The notes beneath the pieces are model-generated. The model saw only the letters and a program-made list of their open reading frames with translations, ran no database searches and was not told the origin of the DNA. DNA of 43,479 nucleotides, from assembly GCA_021201735.1 (NCBI GenBank), contig JAJQEJ010000014.1, forward strand, positions 1 to 43,479, read 5' to 3'. Shown here piece after piece: positions 32,380 through 40,881 of this stretch. The stretch is from Oscillospiraceae bacterium (lineage in GTDB: Bacteria; Bacillota; Clostridia; Oscillospirales; Oscillospiraceae). The position numbers were made by a program, and so were the translations under genes. Numbering within the stretch: position 1 is the first letter of the stretch; each line of letters begins with the position of its first letter.

Positions 32380-34286
32380 CCATGAACGAGAACAAAACGA
32401 ACCTTCCGAAGGCATCGCCGAAACTCCTTGGACGGCTGATCGGTTATATGTTCCGGCACTACGCCGCCGCCTTTGTCGCGGTGATTGTCTGCATCGTTAT
32501 TTCGGTCTCCGCCACGCTGAGAAGTGTACTCTTCATGCAGACACTGGTAGACGACTATATTACGCCCATGGTCGCGTCCTACCAGCAGACGGCGACTACG
32601 CCCGACTTCGCGCCCCTCGCGCTCGCGCTTGTCCGCCTCGGCATCTTCCTGCTCATCGGCGTATTGGCCACCTACGGCTACACCCGCATTATGGTCAATG
32701 TCACGCAGGGCACCATGCGCAACATGCGGGTGGATCTGTTTACCAAAATGGAGTCGCTCCCCATTCGGTTTTTCGACACCACGGCGCACGGGGATATCAT
32801 GTCCGCCTATACAAACGACATTGACACCTTCCGCCAGTTTTTGAGCCAGAGCCTGCCCCAGCTCATCAACGCGGTGATCACTCTGGTCGTTACCGTTGTG
32901 TCCATGTTTGTCCTCAACGTGCCGCTTGCGGTTATCTCGGTGGTGATGGGGCTGATTGTCGTGCTGGTCATCCGTAACCTTTCCGACAAATCCGGCATCT
33001 ATTATACCAAGCAGCAGCAGGATCTCGGCGCGGCCAACGGTTTTATTGAGGAGTATTTAGACGGGCAGAAGGTCGTCAAGGTTTTTTGTCATGAGGATGC
33101 GGCGGAAGAGGATTTCCGCAAGCTCAACCAGGCGCTCCGCGCCAGCGCGGACACCGCAAACAACTACGCCAACAGGATGATGCCCGTATCCATCAACATA
33201 TGTAACCTGAACTATGTCATCTGTGCCATCGTCGGCGGGCTCCTCTTCATCAACGGCTTCCCCGGTATATCACTGGGGGTGGTCGTCGCGTTTCTCGGCC
33301 TCAGCAGATCCTTCATCCAGCCGTTTGCACAGGTCAGTCAGCAGATGAACTTTGTCGTTATGGCCTCTGCGGGCGCCGTGCGCATCTTCCACCTGCTCGA
33401 CCAGGAGCCGGAGACGGACGAGGGCTTTGTGGACATTGTAAACGCCAAATATATTGACGAGGATACCGTGGTCGAGAGCGACGAACAAATGGGCACCTAC
33501 GCGTGGAAGTTCCCCGATGAAAACGGCGGGTTCCTCTACCAGAAATTAGAGGGGTATATCAGCTTCGACTGCGTTGATTTCGGCTATACCGATGAAAAAA
33601 TGGTGCTCCACAACATCAGTATGTACGCAAAGCCCGGGGAAAAAATCGCTCTGGTTGGCTCCACCGGTGCAGGCAAAACCACCATCACAAACCTCATCAA
33701 CCGCTTTTATGACATTCAAAATGGCTCCATCTACTATGACGGGCTCAACATTCAGAAGATCAAAAAATCCTCTCTGCGCAGAACCCTCGGCATTGTCCTG
33801 CAGGACACCCACTTGTTCACCGGCACCATCATGGAGAACATCCGGTATGGCAATCTGGACGCGTCCGATGACGAGTGCATCGCCGCGGCGAAGCTTGCCA
33901 ACGCACACGACTTTATTGAGCGCCTGCCGGAGGGTTATGAGACCTTCCTCACCGGCGACGGTGGGAACCTCAGTCAGGGACAGCGGCAGCTCCTCTCCAT
34001 CGCCCGCGCCGCCGTGGCCGATCCTCCCGCGCTGATCCTCGACGAGGCGACCTCCTCCATTGATACACGCACCGAAAAACTCGTGCAATCCGGTATGGAC
34101 TCCCTCATGTACGGGCGCAGCAGCTTTGTCATCGCCCACCGGCTTTCCACCGTGAAGAACTCAGACTGTATTATGGTCATGGAGCTCGGCGAGGTCATTG
34201 AGCGCGGCACGCACGACGAGCTGATGGATCGCAAGGGCAAATACTATCAGCTCTATACCGGCAATTTCGCGGAGGAAATCGGTTAA
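32376..34286 (+). CDS. ABC exporter half-transporter, consensus subunit
   Basis: A 636-aa partner with six membrane helices, a long insertion before the ATPase domain (about 345-390, acidic), Walker A GSTGAGKTT (near 429), signature LSQGQRQLL and a complete Walker B LILDEATSSID (near 556) with catalytic Glu. It should form a heterodimer with the previous protein and export a small or lipid-like substrate. AGGAGG lies 4 nt upstream of the first ATG and 10 nt before a second at 32382. A hairpin terminator follows. Confidence 0.93.
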   Translation: MTMNENKTNLPKASPKLLGRLIGYMFRHYAAAFVAVIVCIVISVSATLRSVLFMQTLVDDYITPMVASYQQTATTPDFAPLALALVRLGIFLLIGVLATYGYTRIMVNVTQGTMRNMRVDLFTKMESLPIRFFDTTAHGDIMSAYTNDIDTFRQFLSQSLPQLINAVITLVVTVVSMFVLNVPLAVISVVMGLIVVLVIRNLSDKSGIYYTKQQQDLGAANGFIEEYLDGQKVVKVFCHEDAAEEDFRKLNQALRASADTANNYANRMMPVSINICNLNYVICAIVGGLLFINGFPGISLGVVVAFLGLSRSFIQPFAQVSQQMNFVVMASAGAVRIFHLLDQEPETDEGFVDIVNAKYIDEDTVVESDEQMGTYAWKFPDENGGFLYQKLEGYISFDCVDFGYTDEKMVLHNISMYAKPGEKIALVGSTGAGKTTITNLINRFYDIQNGSIYYDGLNIQKIKKSSLRRTLGIVLQDTHLFTGTIMENIRYGNLDASDDECIAAAKLANAHDFIERLPEGYETFLTGDGGNLSQGQRQLLSIARAAVADPPALILDEATSSIDTRTEKLVQSGMDSLMYGRSSFVIAHRLSTVKNSDCIMVMELGEVIERGTHDELMDRKGKYYQLYTGNFAEEIG

Positions 34287-34296
34287 TGCTTCCATA

Positions 34297-34337
34297 TAAA
34301 AGACGCTGACATTCCCACCGTGGGATGTCAGCGTCTT
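34297..34337. terminator. Terminator between the ABC exporter and the spore coat genes
   Basis: A stem of about 16 bp with one bulge (34301-34317 against 34322-34337) and a short ACCG loop. TTTTATAT on the minus strand favours termination of the coat genes; from the left it also closes the exporter transcript. Confidence 0.75.
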
Positions 34338-34340
34338 GGC

Positions 34341-34595
34341 TTATTGCGGGATCTGATTGGAATACTTTTGATAGGCGGTGCTGATCTTATCGGCGGGTGC
34401 CTGCTCCACCGGATACCACCCCTTGGACTGGGCAATGCGGAAGAGGTCCGTCTGTGTCTGATGCCCCTGCCCGATCATCTTGACAAATTCGTCGCGCAGT
34501 CTGGTGTTCACACACTCGGATGCATATGTGTCGTAGTTTGCGGACATCTTCTTTTCAGACATCATTAAATCGGTAATGTGTTCCTGATCGTTCAT
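34341..34595 (-). CDS. CotF-family spore coat protein
   Basis: An 84-aa protein of the spore coat F family (PF07875): LMMSEKKMSANYDTYASECVNTRLRDEFVKM and LFRIAQSKGWYPVEQA. It is a ferritin-like two-helix type protein expected in the outer spore layers. The ATG at 34595 follows GGAGG. It lies 15 bp after the second small coat gene and probably shares its transcript. Confidence 0.9.
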   Translation of the reverse strand: MNDQEHITDLMMSEKKMSANYDTYASECVNTRLRDEFVKMIGQGHQTQTDLFRIAQSKGWYPVEQAPADKISTAYQKYSNQIPQ

Positions 34596-34610
34596 GCTGA
34601 TACCTCCAAA

Positions 34611-34796
34611 TTACTGTAAGAAATTTAGTAAACAGGAATAGTTTTGCTTGTGCTGGCCCGCGCACTGCTGAAAGCGGCTTTTCATCTCCGTGTCGGTCGT
34701 CTCCTGCGCCGCCGCCTGATACTTACAGCAGAGCACCTTCTCGAAATCCAGCTGGTCAGATAGGGCTGTGAGTTCCTTTGCGGTCAAATTGGCCAT
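34611..34796 (-). CDS. Small CotF-like spore coat protein (61 aa)
   Basis: A 61-aa helical protein (MANLTAKELTALSDQLDFEK) with KYQAAAQETTDTEMK and HKQNYSCLLNFLQ, the common short form associated with CotF genes in Clostridia. The ATG at 34796 follows AGGAGG with 8-nt spacing; a longer frame upstream has no such site. It contains three cysteines, possibly for coat cross-linking. It starts 55 bp after the stop of the unknown gene upstream, across a terminator-like hairpin. Confidence 0.85.
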   Translation of the reverse strand: MANLTAKELTALSDQLDFEKVLCCKYQAAAQETTDTEMKSRFQQCAGQHKQNYSCLLNFLQ

Positions 34797-34816
34797 AATT
34801 TTTACCTCCTTTTTGT

Positions 34817-34850
34817 AAAAGCACCGCCAGACTCCGTTTTTAGCGGTACC
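34817..34850 (-). terminator. Terminator-like hairpin downstream of the 191-aa protein gene
   Basis: A 9-bp stem with G-U pairs around a 13-nt loop is followed on the minus strand by TTTT. The 5' arm contains GTGGTACCGC, which looks like a T-box core, but no other T-box element is seen. It would separate the unknown gene from the coat genes. Confidence 0.5.
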
Positions 34851-34851
34851 A

Positions 34852-35427
34852 CTATTTGCTAGTATGCTTCTTCTCCGCGTCATTTATACGAAAAATCGGG
34901 CAGCCATTTTCGTTAAAATCAAATAAAAAAAAGCGCCGCCCATCCAGCTTTGCTACCCTTGCAAAGCAGAAGAGCGGCACAAGCGGAAACGCGCAATCCT
35001 CCCGGTAGGGAAATGCCAGACAAAACCCGTCCTCCCGGCGGCACAGCATACCGCCAAGGCATTTCGCGCTCTCGGCGAGCAGGCGGTCACCCATCAGGCG
35101 CGCGGGGCAATCCTCCCGCCTCCAGCCGCGCAGCGGGACGGCTTCTCTTGTGCCCCCGGAAAAGGAAAACGACAGCTCCGCCTCCGCGCCGGAAGGCGGC
35201 CAAAGGCGCTGCTCCTCCAGCGCGCGCAGAGAGACGGTACGCCTGAGGGTGAGCGCACCCTGCTCCGGGGCGAGGGTGCCGAGCAGCATCCGGCTCCCGT
35301 TTCCCAGAAGATACACCTTATAAATCCCCCTGCCGTCATCCTCCATCCGTGCCGTCGCGACGACGCGGTTCCCCTCTTCACAGAGCGTCAGCCGCCCCCG
35401 ACCGTCCGCCAGTTCAAATTGCCGCAT
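34852..35427 (-). CDS. Uncharacterised protein (191 aa)
   Basis: Family not recognised. The protein is soluble, beta-rich and free of signal or membrane segments. It contains GIYKVYLLGNGSRMLLGTLAPEQGALTLRR and a C-terminal PLFCFARVAKLDGRRFFLFDFNENGCPIF. The ATG at 35427 follows a GGGGCGAGGGGCAG purine-rich stretch. A weak sporulation-type -10 (CATACTAG) for the downstream coat genes may overlap its 3' end. The spore-gene neighbourhood hints at a sporulation link, which is inference. Confidence 0.7.
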   Translation of the reverse strand: MRQFELADGRGRLTLCEEGNRVVATARMEDDGRGIYKVYLLGNGSRMLLGTLAPEQGALTLRRTVSLRALEEQRLWPPSGAEAELSFSFSGGTREAVPLRGWRREDCPARLMGDRLLAESAKCLGGMLCRREDGFCLAFPYREDCAFPLVPLFCFARVAKLDGRRFFLFDFNENGCPIFRINDAEKKHTSK

Positions 35428-35601
35428 CTGCCCCTCGCCCCTTCCGTATATCTCCTTCTTCCATCATTATGAAAAAAGCGGTGCAAACATACCGCTGCAT
35501 CCACTGCCGAAATGAAACTTTTCTTAAATTCACGGTTTGTTCCCCATTTTTTAGCCCAAACGTGGTATGCTAACTGTAAATACAAACGGAGGGGATTTGC
35601 A

Positions 35602-36285
35602 GTGAAAAAGCGACGTTGGATCATTACACTCGCCGTTGTAGCCGCGCTTTTATCCGTGGCCGCCGCCCTTCTGTACCGCAACGGTTTCTTTGACATCATC
35701 TCCTCTGTGGAGACGCTGCAGGTGTACATGGAAGATTACGCGCCGTACTCCCATCTGATTTTCTTTGGCATCCAGCTCCTGTCCGTGATCCTCGCCCCGA
35801 TTCCAAACAATATGATCGCGCTGGCAGGTGCCGCGCTGTTCGGCGTTTGGCCCGCGTTTTTCCTCACCTTCGGCGCGGTGCTGCTCGGCTCTATGGTTGT
35901 CTTCTCCCTTGCGCGGCTCATCGGGCAGCCGTTCGTCCAGCGCTTTGTGAGCCAGAAGGTGTCCACGCGGTACCTTGATCTCCTGCACAACAAGCGGGGT
36001 ACCTTTTTATTCCTCGTCTTCCTCTTTCCTTTTTTCCCCGATGACCTGATCTGTATTTTGGCAGGGCTGACTGATATCAAGCCGCTGCACTTCTTTCTCA
36101 TCACGCTCCTTGCCCGGCCGTGGGGCCTGTTGGTGGCGTGCCTGCTCGGTGGCTCCTCGCTCTCCCTGCCCGTACCGGCAATGGTGGCGCTTTGCGTCTG
36201 CGGCGTCGTGCTCTTTGTGGTCTGCATGAAATATGCCGACCGCTTGGAGCGCAAGCTGCTAAGCTGGATTCGGCGGAAGACCTGA
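35602..36285 (+). CDS. TVP38/TMEM64 (VTT/DedA-like) membrane protein
   Basis: A 227-aa polytopic membrane protein of the SNARE-associated/VTT family (PF09335). The core has LSVILAPIPNNMIALAGAALFGVWPAF, GSMVVFSLARLIGQPFVQRFV and FPFFPDDLICILAGLTDIKP. The start is GTG at 35602, with GGAGG about 8 nt upstream; an in-frame ATG at 35512 lies before it with no ribosome site. Related proteins act as lipid scramblases or transporters. It converges directly on the acyltransferase gene (stop codons adjacent). Confidence 0.88.
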   Translation: MKKRRWIITLAVVAALLSVAAALLYRNGFFDIISSVETLQVYMEDYAPYSHLIFFGIQLLSVILAPIPNNMIALAGAALFGVWPAFFLTFGAVLLGSMVVFSLARLIGQPFVQRFVSQKVSTRYLDLLHNKRGTFLFLVFLFPFFPDDLICILAGLTDIKPLHFFLITLLARPWGLLVACLLGGSSLSLPVPAMVALCVCGVVLFVVCMKYADRLERKLLSWIRRKT

Positions 36286-37263
36286 TCAGCGCCTGCGCCG
36301 CCCTGTCAGCGGCCACCGCAGCAAGGGCCGCAGCAGACGGCACACCGGTTTTGCGGACAGGGCAAGCAGCAGCCCCGCCGCAATCAAAACCGCCCAAAGG
36401 AGCTTCCAGCGCAGCACGTCAAACATGCCAAGCTTACCGAGCAGCTTAATTAAAAACCCATGCAGCAGATAAACCGGCATCGTGTGTGCGCCGATATACG
36501 AAATGACAGGGATGTTCCGGTTTGGCAGGATGAACAGAAGAAAGGCGATCCAGACACACGCCACCACCTGCGTCAGCAGGCGAAAATCCCACGTATATCC
36601 TTGTGTGCCGTACGAAATAGATCCATAAAACCAGCTATTGTGCCATACCCCCTCCTGCCAAAGCGCGAACAGGACAAAGACCGTGAGGCACAACGCAAGC
36701 AGTCCCATCGGCAGCGCACGCCGCTTCCACTGCGGGGCAATGCCCCGCCTCCGGCGCAGGAAGTGCCCCGCGATAAAAAATGGAAAATAGACAACCGCGC
36801 GGGAGAGGCTCAACCCGTATCCCACCGGCACAACCCATCCGATCAGAATACTCACGAGCGCCGCCGCGCAGAGCACCGCCGCGCGCACCGCCACACGCTC
36901 TGATCTGAGCAGCGGCAGGGCGAGGTGCCACAGCATCAGCGCCATCAGATACCACATCAGCCAGTACGGGGTGGCATAGGTCCATGCACCCTGACTCCCG
37001 AGCACCGCGTGGGCAAAAATCTGGTACAGTGTCTGGAATATGAGGTAGGGGTATAGGAGCTTCGTCACAACATCCGTCGGCCGCTCCGCCGCCGTGAACC
37101 CGGAGCAAAAGGCAAACGCAGGCATGTGAAACGAATATATCACCCGGTAGAGCGTCGCAACCCCCGGCCCCATAAACAGCTCGAGCAGATGCCCAAACAC
37201 GACGCAGAACATCAGCAGGCATTTCAGGTTGTCCAATTTCAGATAGCGCCCCTGTGCCGGCAT
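36286..37263 (-). CDS. Membrane acyltransferase (acyltransferase 3 family)
   Basis: A 325-aa polytopic protein of PF01757. The N-terminal RYLKLDNLKCLLMFCVVFGHLLE has the usual D-x-x-K/R and catalytic-type His; SFHMPAFAFCSGF and YWLMWYLMALMLWHLALPLL follow. About ten membrane helices are visible. Such enzymes acylate surface sugars (for example O-acetylation). The ATG at 37263 follows TGAGGTGAGG. It is divergent from the pyruvyl transferase-like gene, another surface-sugar function. Confidence 0.9.
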   Translation of the reverse strand: MPAQGRYLKLDNLKCLLMFCVVFGHLLELFMGPGVATLYRVIYSFHMPAFAFCSGFTAAERPTDVVTKLLYPYLIFQTLYQIFAHAVLGSQGAWTYATPYWLMWYLMALMLWHLALPLLRSERVAVRAAVLCAAALVSILIGWVVPVGYGLSLSRAVVYFPFFIAGHFLRRRRGIAPQWKRRALPMGLLALCLTVFVLFALWQEGVWHNSWFYGSISYGTQGYTWDFRLLTQVVACVWIAFLLFILPNRNIPVISYIGAHTMPVYLLHGFLIKLLGKLGMFDVLRWKLLWAVLIAAGLLLALSAKPVCRLLRPLLRWPLTGRRRR

Positions 37264-37326
37264 AGCCTCACCTCATATTCTTCTTTCCGTTACAGTACCC
37301 GGTCACGCACCCTTTGTCAAGCGGAC

Positions 37327-37356
37327 TTGACGCCCAAATCCTTTCTACTATATAAT
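37327..37356 (+). promoter_or_regulatory. Promoter of the pyruvyl transferase-like gene
   Basis: TTGACG (37327-37332), an 18-bp spacer and perfect TATAAT (37351-37356), start near 37363, leader about 28 nt. Confidence 0.8.
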
Positions 37357-37390
37357 AAGAAACAATGAATTTGTGAAAAGGGGTGCCGTT

Positions 37391-38506
37391 ATGCGCAGCG
37401 TTGGACTCATTACCTTCCATTTTGCCCATCACTATGGCGCGCAATTACAGGCATATGCCACCATGCGCACTGTGGAGCAGCTCGGCTGCAAGTGCGAGGT
37501 GATCGACTACCGCCTGCCTCACACAACCAGCACCAACCGGATTTTTAAGCGGGGCGGGGCGCGCAATATGCTCTCCAACCTGCACACCGCGCTGCATTAC
37601 AGCGCCCTCCAACGCCGCTATGACCGGTTCGAGTCCTTCGTCGCCGAGCAGATGCGCCTGAGCCCGGCGCGCTACACCTCCATCGCCGACCTGCGGGAAA
37701 AACCGCCCGCCTATGACGTCTATCTCGCGGGCAGCGACCAGATCTGGAACCCCTATATCTTTGAAAACCAGCAGTTTGACGAGGCATTCCTGCTTACCTT
37801 CGCCCAAAGCGGCGCGCGCATCGCATACGCCCCCAGCCTGGGGGTCCCCTCTCTCCCCGCCGATGCCTCCGCCCAACTGCAAGGCTATCTCGCCCCGTTC
37901 TCCGCCCTCTCCGCGCGGGAAAAGCGAGGGAGCGACCTCTTGGCGCAGATCACGGGGCGTGAGGTACCCATTGTCCTCGACCCCACCCTGCTTTTGACCG
38001 AACGCGATTGGGCGTCGCTTTCCGTGCCGCCCGCCTTTGAGGGGGGGTACATCCTGTGCTACTTTGTCTCCGATCCGGCGGAAATCGCCCCTTGCGCGCT
38101 CGAACTCTCCCGCAAAACCGGCCTGCCCATCGTGCAGCTTGCCGGGGCGCGGCGGAAAATTGACGGGGCACGCACGCTGATTCTGGACGCGGGGCCGCGT
38201 GAATTTTTGGGTTTATTCCAGCACGCCAGCTATGTCTGCACCAACTCCTTCCACGGCGCGGCGTTTTCCCTTCAGTTTTCCCGTCCTTTTTTTACCGCGC
38301 TCTCTCCAAAGGAGCGCGGCGAGCCGACCTACTCCCGCATATACAGCCTGCTCCATCAGCTGGGCTGCACAGCGCGTATCCTCGGCCTGCCGGAGACCGC
38401 CGCCATCGACGATCCGCTCGACTACAAGGCCGTCCAGCGCTGTCTGGAGCAGGCACGCAAAGACTCTTTGTCGTACTTGCGCGGTGCGTTGGGTGATGGC
38501 GCATAA
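37391..38506 (+). CDS. Polysaccharide pyruvyl transferase family protein
   Basis: A 371-aa PF04230 protein. VGLITFHFAHHYGAQLQAYAT at the N-terminus, YDVYLAGSDQIWNP and YVCTNSFHGAAFSLQFSRPF are the family's signature segments. Members transfer pyruvate to surface sugars; this fits the NAGPA-SLH protein elsewhere in the window, since SLH domains bind pyruvylated wall polymer, but a link to that CsaB-type role is inference. The ATG at 37391 follows AAAAGGGG at about 8 nt; an in-frame GTG at 37373 lacks a site. Confidence 0.9.
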   Translation: MRSVGLITFHFAHHYGAQLQAYATMRTVEQLGCKCEVIDYRLPHTTSTNRIFKRGGARNMLSNLHTALHYSALQRRYDRFESFVAEQMRLSPARYTSIADLREKPPAYDVYLAGSDQIWNPYIFENQQFDEAFLLTFAQSGARIAYAPSLGVPSLPADASAQLQGYLAPFSALSAREKRGSDLLAQITGREVPIVLDPTLLLTERDWASLSVPPAFEGGYILCYFVSDPAEIAPCALELSRKTGLPIVQLAGARRKIDGARTLILDAGPREFLGLFQHASYVCTNSFHGAAFSLQFSRPFFTALSPKERGEPTYSRIYSLLHQLGCTARILGLPETAAIDDPLDYKAVQRCLEQARKDSLSYLRGALGDGA

Positions 38507-38630
38507 ATAGCGAAAAAGTTATCTCACCGCAGAAATTTACATTTTATTCTTTGATTTTTACGATAAACCCTGATAGACTGGTACAATGCAGACAAGCCGC
38601 TACAAATGGCTACACCGGGAGGAATGCGCA

Positions 38631-39500
38631 TTGAACGCTATTTCAAATTGGATTGACCGCTTTTGCTACAAGCATCCGCGATTTTATATTCAGCACTTGA
38701 TGCTGATCATTATTGTAGGGCAAATCATTGTATTCCTGCTCGATATGTTCAGCAGCGGCGGGAGTGGGTGTTCCAATCTCATCAGTTTTGCGCCCTACTA
38801 CATCCTCCACGGACAGGTCTGGCGCATTGTCACCTTTGTTTTTGTCCCGATCAACTCCAGCCCGATTCTCCTGATCATCTCCCTCTATTTCTACTTCTTC
38901 ATCGGCAGGATACTCGAGCGCGAGTGGGGCGTGGTCAAGTTTACGGTCTTTATCCTTTTGGGCGCGGTGCTCAATATTATCATCGGCTTTGTCCTCTATG
39001 TGCTGTTCCCTTCCGTCTCGCCGGCCGTAACGGCAAGCATGCACTATGTTTTCCTCTCCATGTTCTTTGCCTTTGCCACCCTCTTCCCCAACATGCAGGT
39101 GCTCCTGTTTTTTATCATCCCCATAAAGATCAAGTGGCTGGCGTGGATTGACGCTGCTATGTTCGCCTATACCATCATTGCCAGTCTGGTGCAGCGCGAT
39201 TTCGTAGGCGCGATTGTCCCGCTGATCGCCATACTCAACTACTTTATTTTCTTCTGGCCCACCATACGCGACTCATTTAGGCGCATGAAATACCGCACCT
39301 CCCGGCAGACCATTCATTTTAAACACGCCGCCAATCAAGCCCGGCAAAACCAGCAGCAGCGCGGGTACCTGCACAAATGCGCGGTATGCGGAAAAACGGA
39401 CACCGACTACCCCGACATGGAATTCCGCTATTGCTCCAAATGCAACGGGTACTACTGTTACTGTCCGGAACATATCAATAACCACATTCATATTGACTAA
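38631..39500 (+). CDS. Rhomboid-like membrane protein with C-terminal Cys/His cluster
   Basis: A 289-aa protein starting at TTG (38631), with GGAGG 8 nt upstream; an in-frame ATG at 38586 overlaps a candidate -10 (TACAAT). Six or so membrane helices show a rhomboid-like layout (GQVWRIVTFVFVP, FFIGRILEREWGVVKFTVF, VTASMHYVFLSMFFAF), but the catalytic GxSG serine motif is absent, so protease activity is unlikely. The C-terminal cytoplasmic tail has CAVCGKTD, YCSKCNGYYCYCPEHINNHIH, a likely zinc-binding cluster. Function unknown. A terminator follows. Confidence 0.85.
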   Translation: MNAISNWIDRFCYKHPRFYIQHLMLIIIVGQIIVFLLDMFSSGGSGCSNLISFAPYYILHGQVWRIVTFVFVPINSSPILLIISLYFYFFIGRILEREWGVVKFTVFILLGAVLNIIIGFVLYVLFPSVSPAVTASMHYVFLSMFFAFATLFPNMQVLLFFIIPIKIKWLAWIDAAMFAYTIIASLVQRDFVGAIVPLIAILNYFIFFWPTIRDSFRRMKYRTSRQTIHFKHAANQARQNQQQRGYLHKCAVCGKTDTDYPDMEFRYCSKCNGYYCYCPEHINNHIHID

Positions 39501-39506
39501 CGCCAT

Positions 39507-39539
39507 GAAAACCGGAGAAATCGTATTCTCCGGTTTTTC
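39507..39539 (+). terminator. Terminator of the rhomboid-like gene
   Basis: A 13-bp stem (39507-39519 with 39526-39538) ending in TTTTT, loop ATCGTA, 7 bp after the stop codon. The A-run on the left means it could work in both directions. Confidence 0.9.
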
Positions 39540-39609
39540 ATTGCCCTTTTGCACGCATTTTGTGCAGGTTATATAACAACGTAAAAAAATAATTGTGACA
39601 TTCCACCTC

Positions 39610-39685
39610 TTGATAACGCTTGACTATACTCCTGCTTTATGGATTATACTAATCAAGTCTAGTAAGTACGGTGTGTACCACCGTA
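39610..39685 (+). promoter_or_regulatory. Promoter region of the sugar ABC importer, with possible operator
   Basis: TTGACT (39620-39625) and TATACT (39645-39650) are 19 bp apart, a weak but plausible promoter. TTGATAACGCTTGACT (39610-39625) has the TG-rich and CG centre of a cre-like catabolite site but matches poorly at its right half. Downstream, TACGGTG-5nt-CACCGTA (39667-39685) is a clear dyad in the leader, a likely operator or hairpin. The remaining 39540-39610 and 39686-39720 show nothing else. Confidence 0.4.
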
Positions 39686-39731
39686 TGCCAATGGTGCATA
39701 TTGCTGCACCGGCAAAAAAGGAGGAGTTACA

Positions 39732-40781
39732 GTGAATAAATTTAGAAGAAGAGCATCTCTTGCACTTGCGGGTGCCCTCTGCGTCGGCCTGATGGCAGGC
39801 TGTACCACCGACACCGGCAGCAACACAGCCGAAACAAGTGACCTTTCCAACACCAGCAGCACAAACACCGGCAACTCCCAGTACAATATCGGCGTTGTGG
39901 TGAAGACTATGGGTAACCCGCTGTTCCGCGAAGTCGCGTATGGCGCTGTCCAAGCGGGCGCGGTTTACGGCTGTAAGATTACCAATCAGGCAACCAGTGC
40001 GGAAGGCGAGATTGACAAGCAGATCGAAATTTGCGATACGCTCATCGCAAACAAAGTTGACGCGCTGGTGGTTACGCCGCAAAACAGCAAGGGCATCGCT
40101 ACAGCAGTCAAAGCCGCGCATCAGGCAGGCATCCCCTTTATCGCGGTGGACACCGCAGTGGAAACCACCGACGCGCAGAGCGTGCCCGACTGCTTTATCG
40201 GTATGGATAACGTAGACGCCGGCTATGCTGTTGCAAAGATGGTCGCGGAGAAGATCGGCGGCGAGGGCAAGGTCATCATCCTGATGGGCATGGAGGGCGC
40301 TTCTACCTCTATCGAGCGTACCGAGGGGTATGTAAAGGCGCTTAAAGAATACCCCGGCATCTCCATTGTAGGCCAGCAGAACGCAAACTATGAGCAGGCG
40401 AAGGGCCAGGAGGTCACCGCCAATATGCTGCAGACCAACCCCGACATCAAGGCAATTCTCTCCTGTAACGACCTGATGGCGCTTGGCGCGATCAAGTCTC
40501 TGTCAGAGTCCGGGCTCAAGGCCGGTGAAGATGTCATCATCGGCAGCTACGATATCAGCGTCAGCTGTATGAACGCAATTCAAAAGGGTGAGATCTACGT
40601 CACCGGTTACCACTGGGCAAAGCTCTACGGCTACTGGGGCGTGGAAATGGCGCTTGACTACCTCAACGGTCTTGCAATTCCGAGCACCATCACAAGCCCA
40701 CACTCTGAGATTACCGCTGATTCCGTTGATAAATACTTAACGTTCTGCCAGGATCTCGAGGCTTATAACTTTAACGCTTAA
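39732..40781 (+). CDS. Sugar ABC transporter substrate-binding lipoprotein
   Basis: A 349-aa exported lipoprotein of the ribose/galactose-binding type (PF13407). The signal peptide ends in the lipobox LMAGC with Cys24. A Thr/Ser/Asn-rich linker follows. The binding core includes VVTPQNSKGIATAVKAAHQAGIP, CFIGMDNVDAGYAVAK and ILSCNDLMALGAIKSL. The start is GTG at 39732, AGGAGG upstream. The sugar is unknown; no kinase or isomerase is nearby. It heads an operon with the ATPase and permease. Confidence 0.93.
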   Translation: MNKFRRRASLALAGALCVGLMAGCTTDTGSNTAETSDLSNTSSTNTGNSQYNIGVVVKTMGNPLFREVAYGAVQAGAVYGCKITNQATSAEGEIDKQIEICDTLIANKVDALVVTPQNSKGIATAVKAAHQAGIPFIAVDTAVETTDAQSVPDCFIGMDNVDAGYAVAKMVAEKIGGEGKVIILMGMEGASTSIERTEGYVKALKEYPGISIVGQQNANYEQAKGQEVTANMLQTNPDIKAILSCNDLMALGAIKSLSESGLKAGEDVIIGSYDISVSCMNAIQKGEIYVTGYHWAKLYGYWGVEMALDYLNGLAIPSTITSPHSEITADSVDKYLTFCQDLEAYNFNA

Positions 40782-40796
40782 TTCTAAAGACAACGA

Positions 40797-40820
40797 TAGC
40801 GGCGGCAGATGCCGCCGCTA
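40797..40820 (+). promoter_or_regulatory. Intercistronic hairpin after the binding-protein gene
   Basis: A perfect 11-bp G/C-rich stem (40797-40807 with 40810-40820) with a 2-nt loop, no T-run. It sits between the lipoprotein and ATPase genes, where such hairpins stabilise the upstream message or attenuate read-through, giving excess binding protein. Confidence 0.6.
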
Positions 40821-40881
40821 CCACTTTCTATCAAACAAGTGGGGCACTACCACACCACCCCAGGAAAGGCACGGGATTACT

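Noticed and set aside
34817-34862. T-box-like core GTGGTACCGC on the minus strand upstream of the small coat gene.
   Set aside because: No Stem I, specifier loop or canonical antiterminator was seen, the motif begins at the stop codon of the upstream coding gene, and a tRNA-controlled spore coat gene makes little sense. The stem is better read as a simple terminator.
39610-39625. Catabolite-responsive (cre) site upstream of the sugar importer.
   Set aside because: Only the left half and centre fit; the right half differs at several positions, so I mention it but do not annotate it separately.
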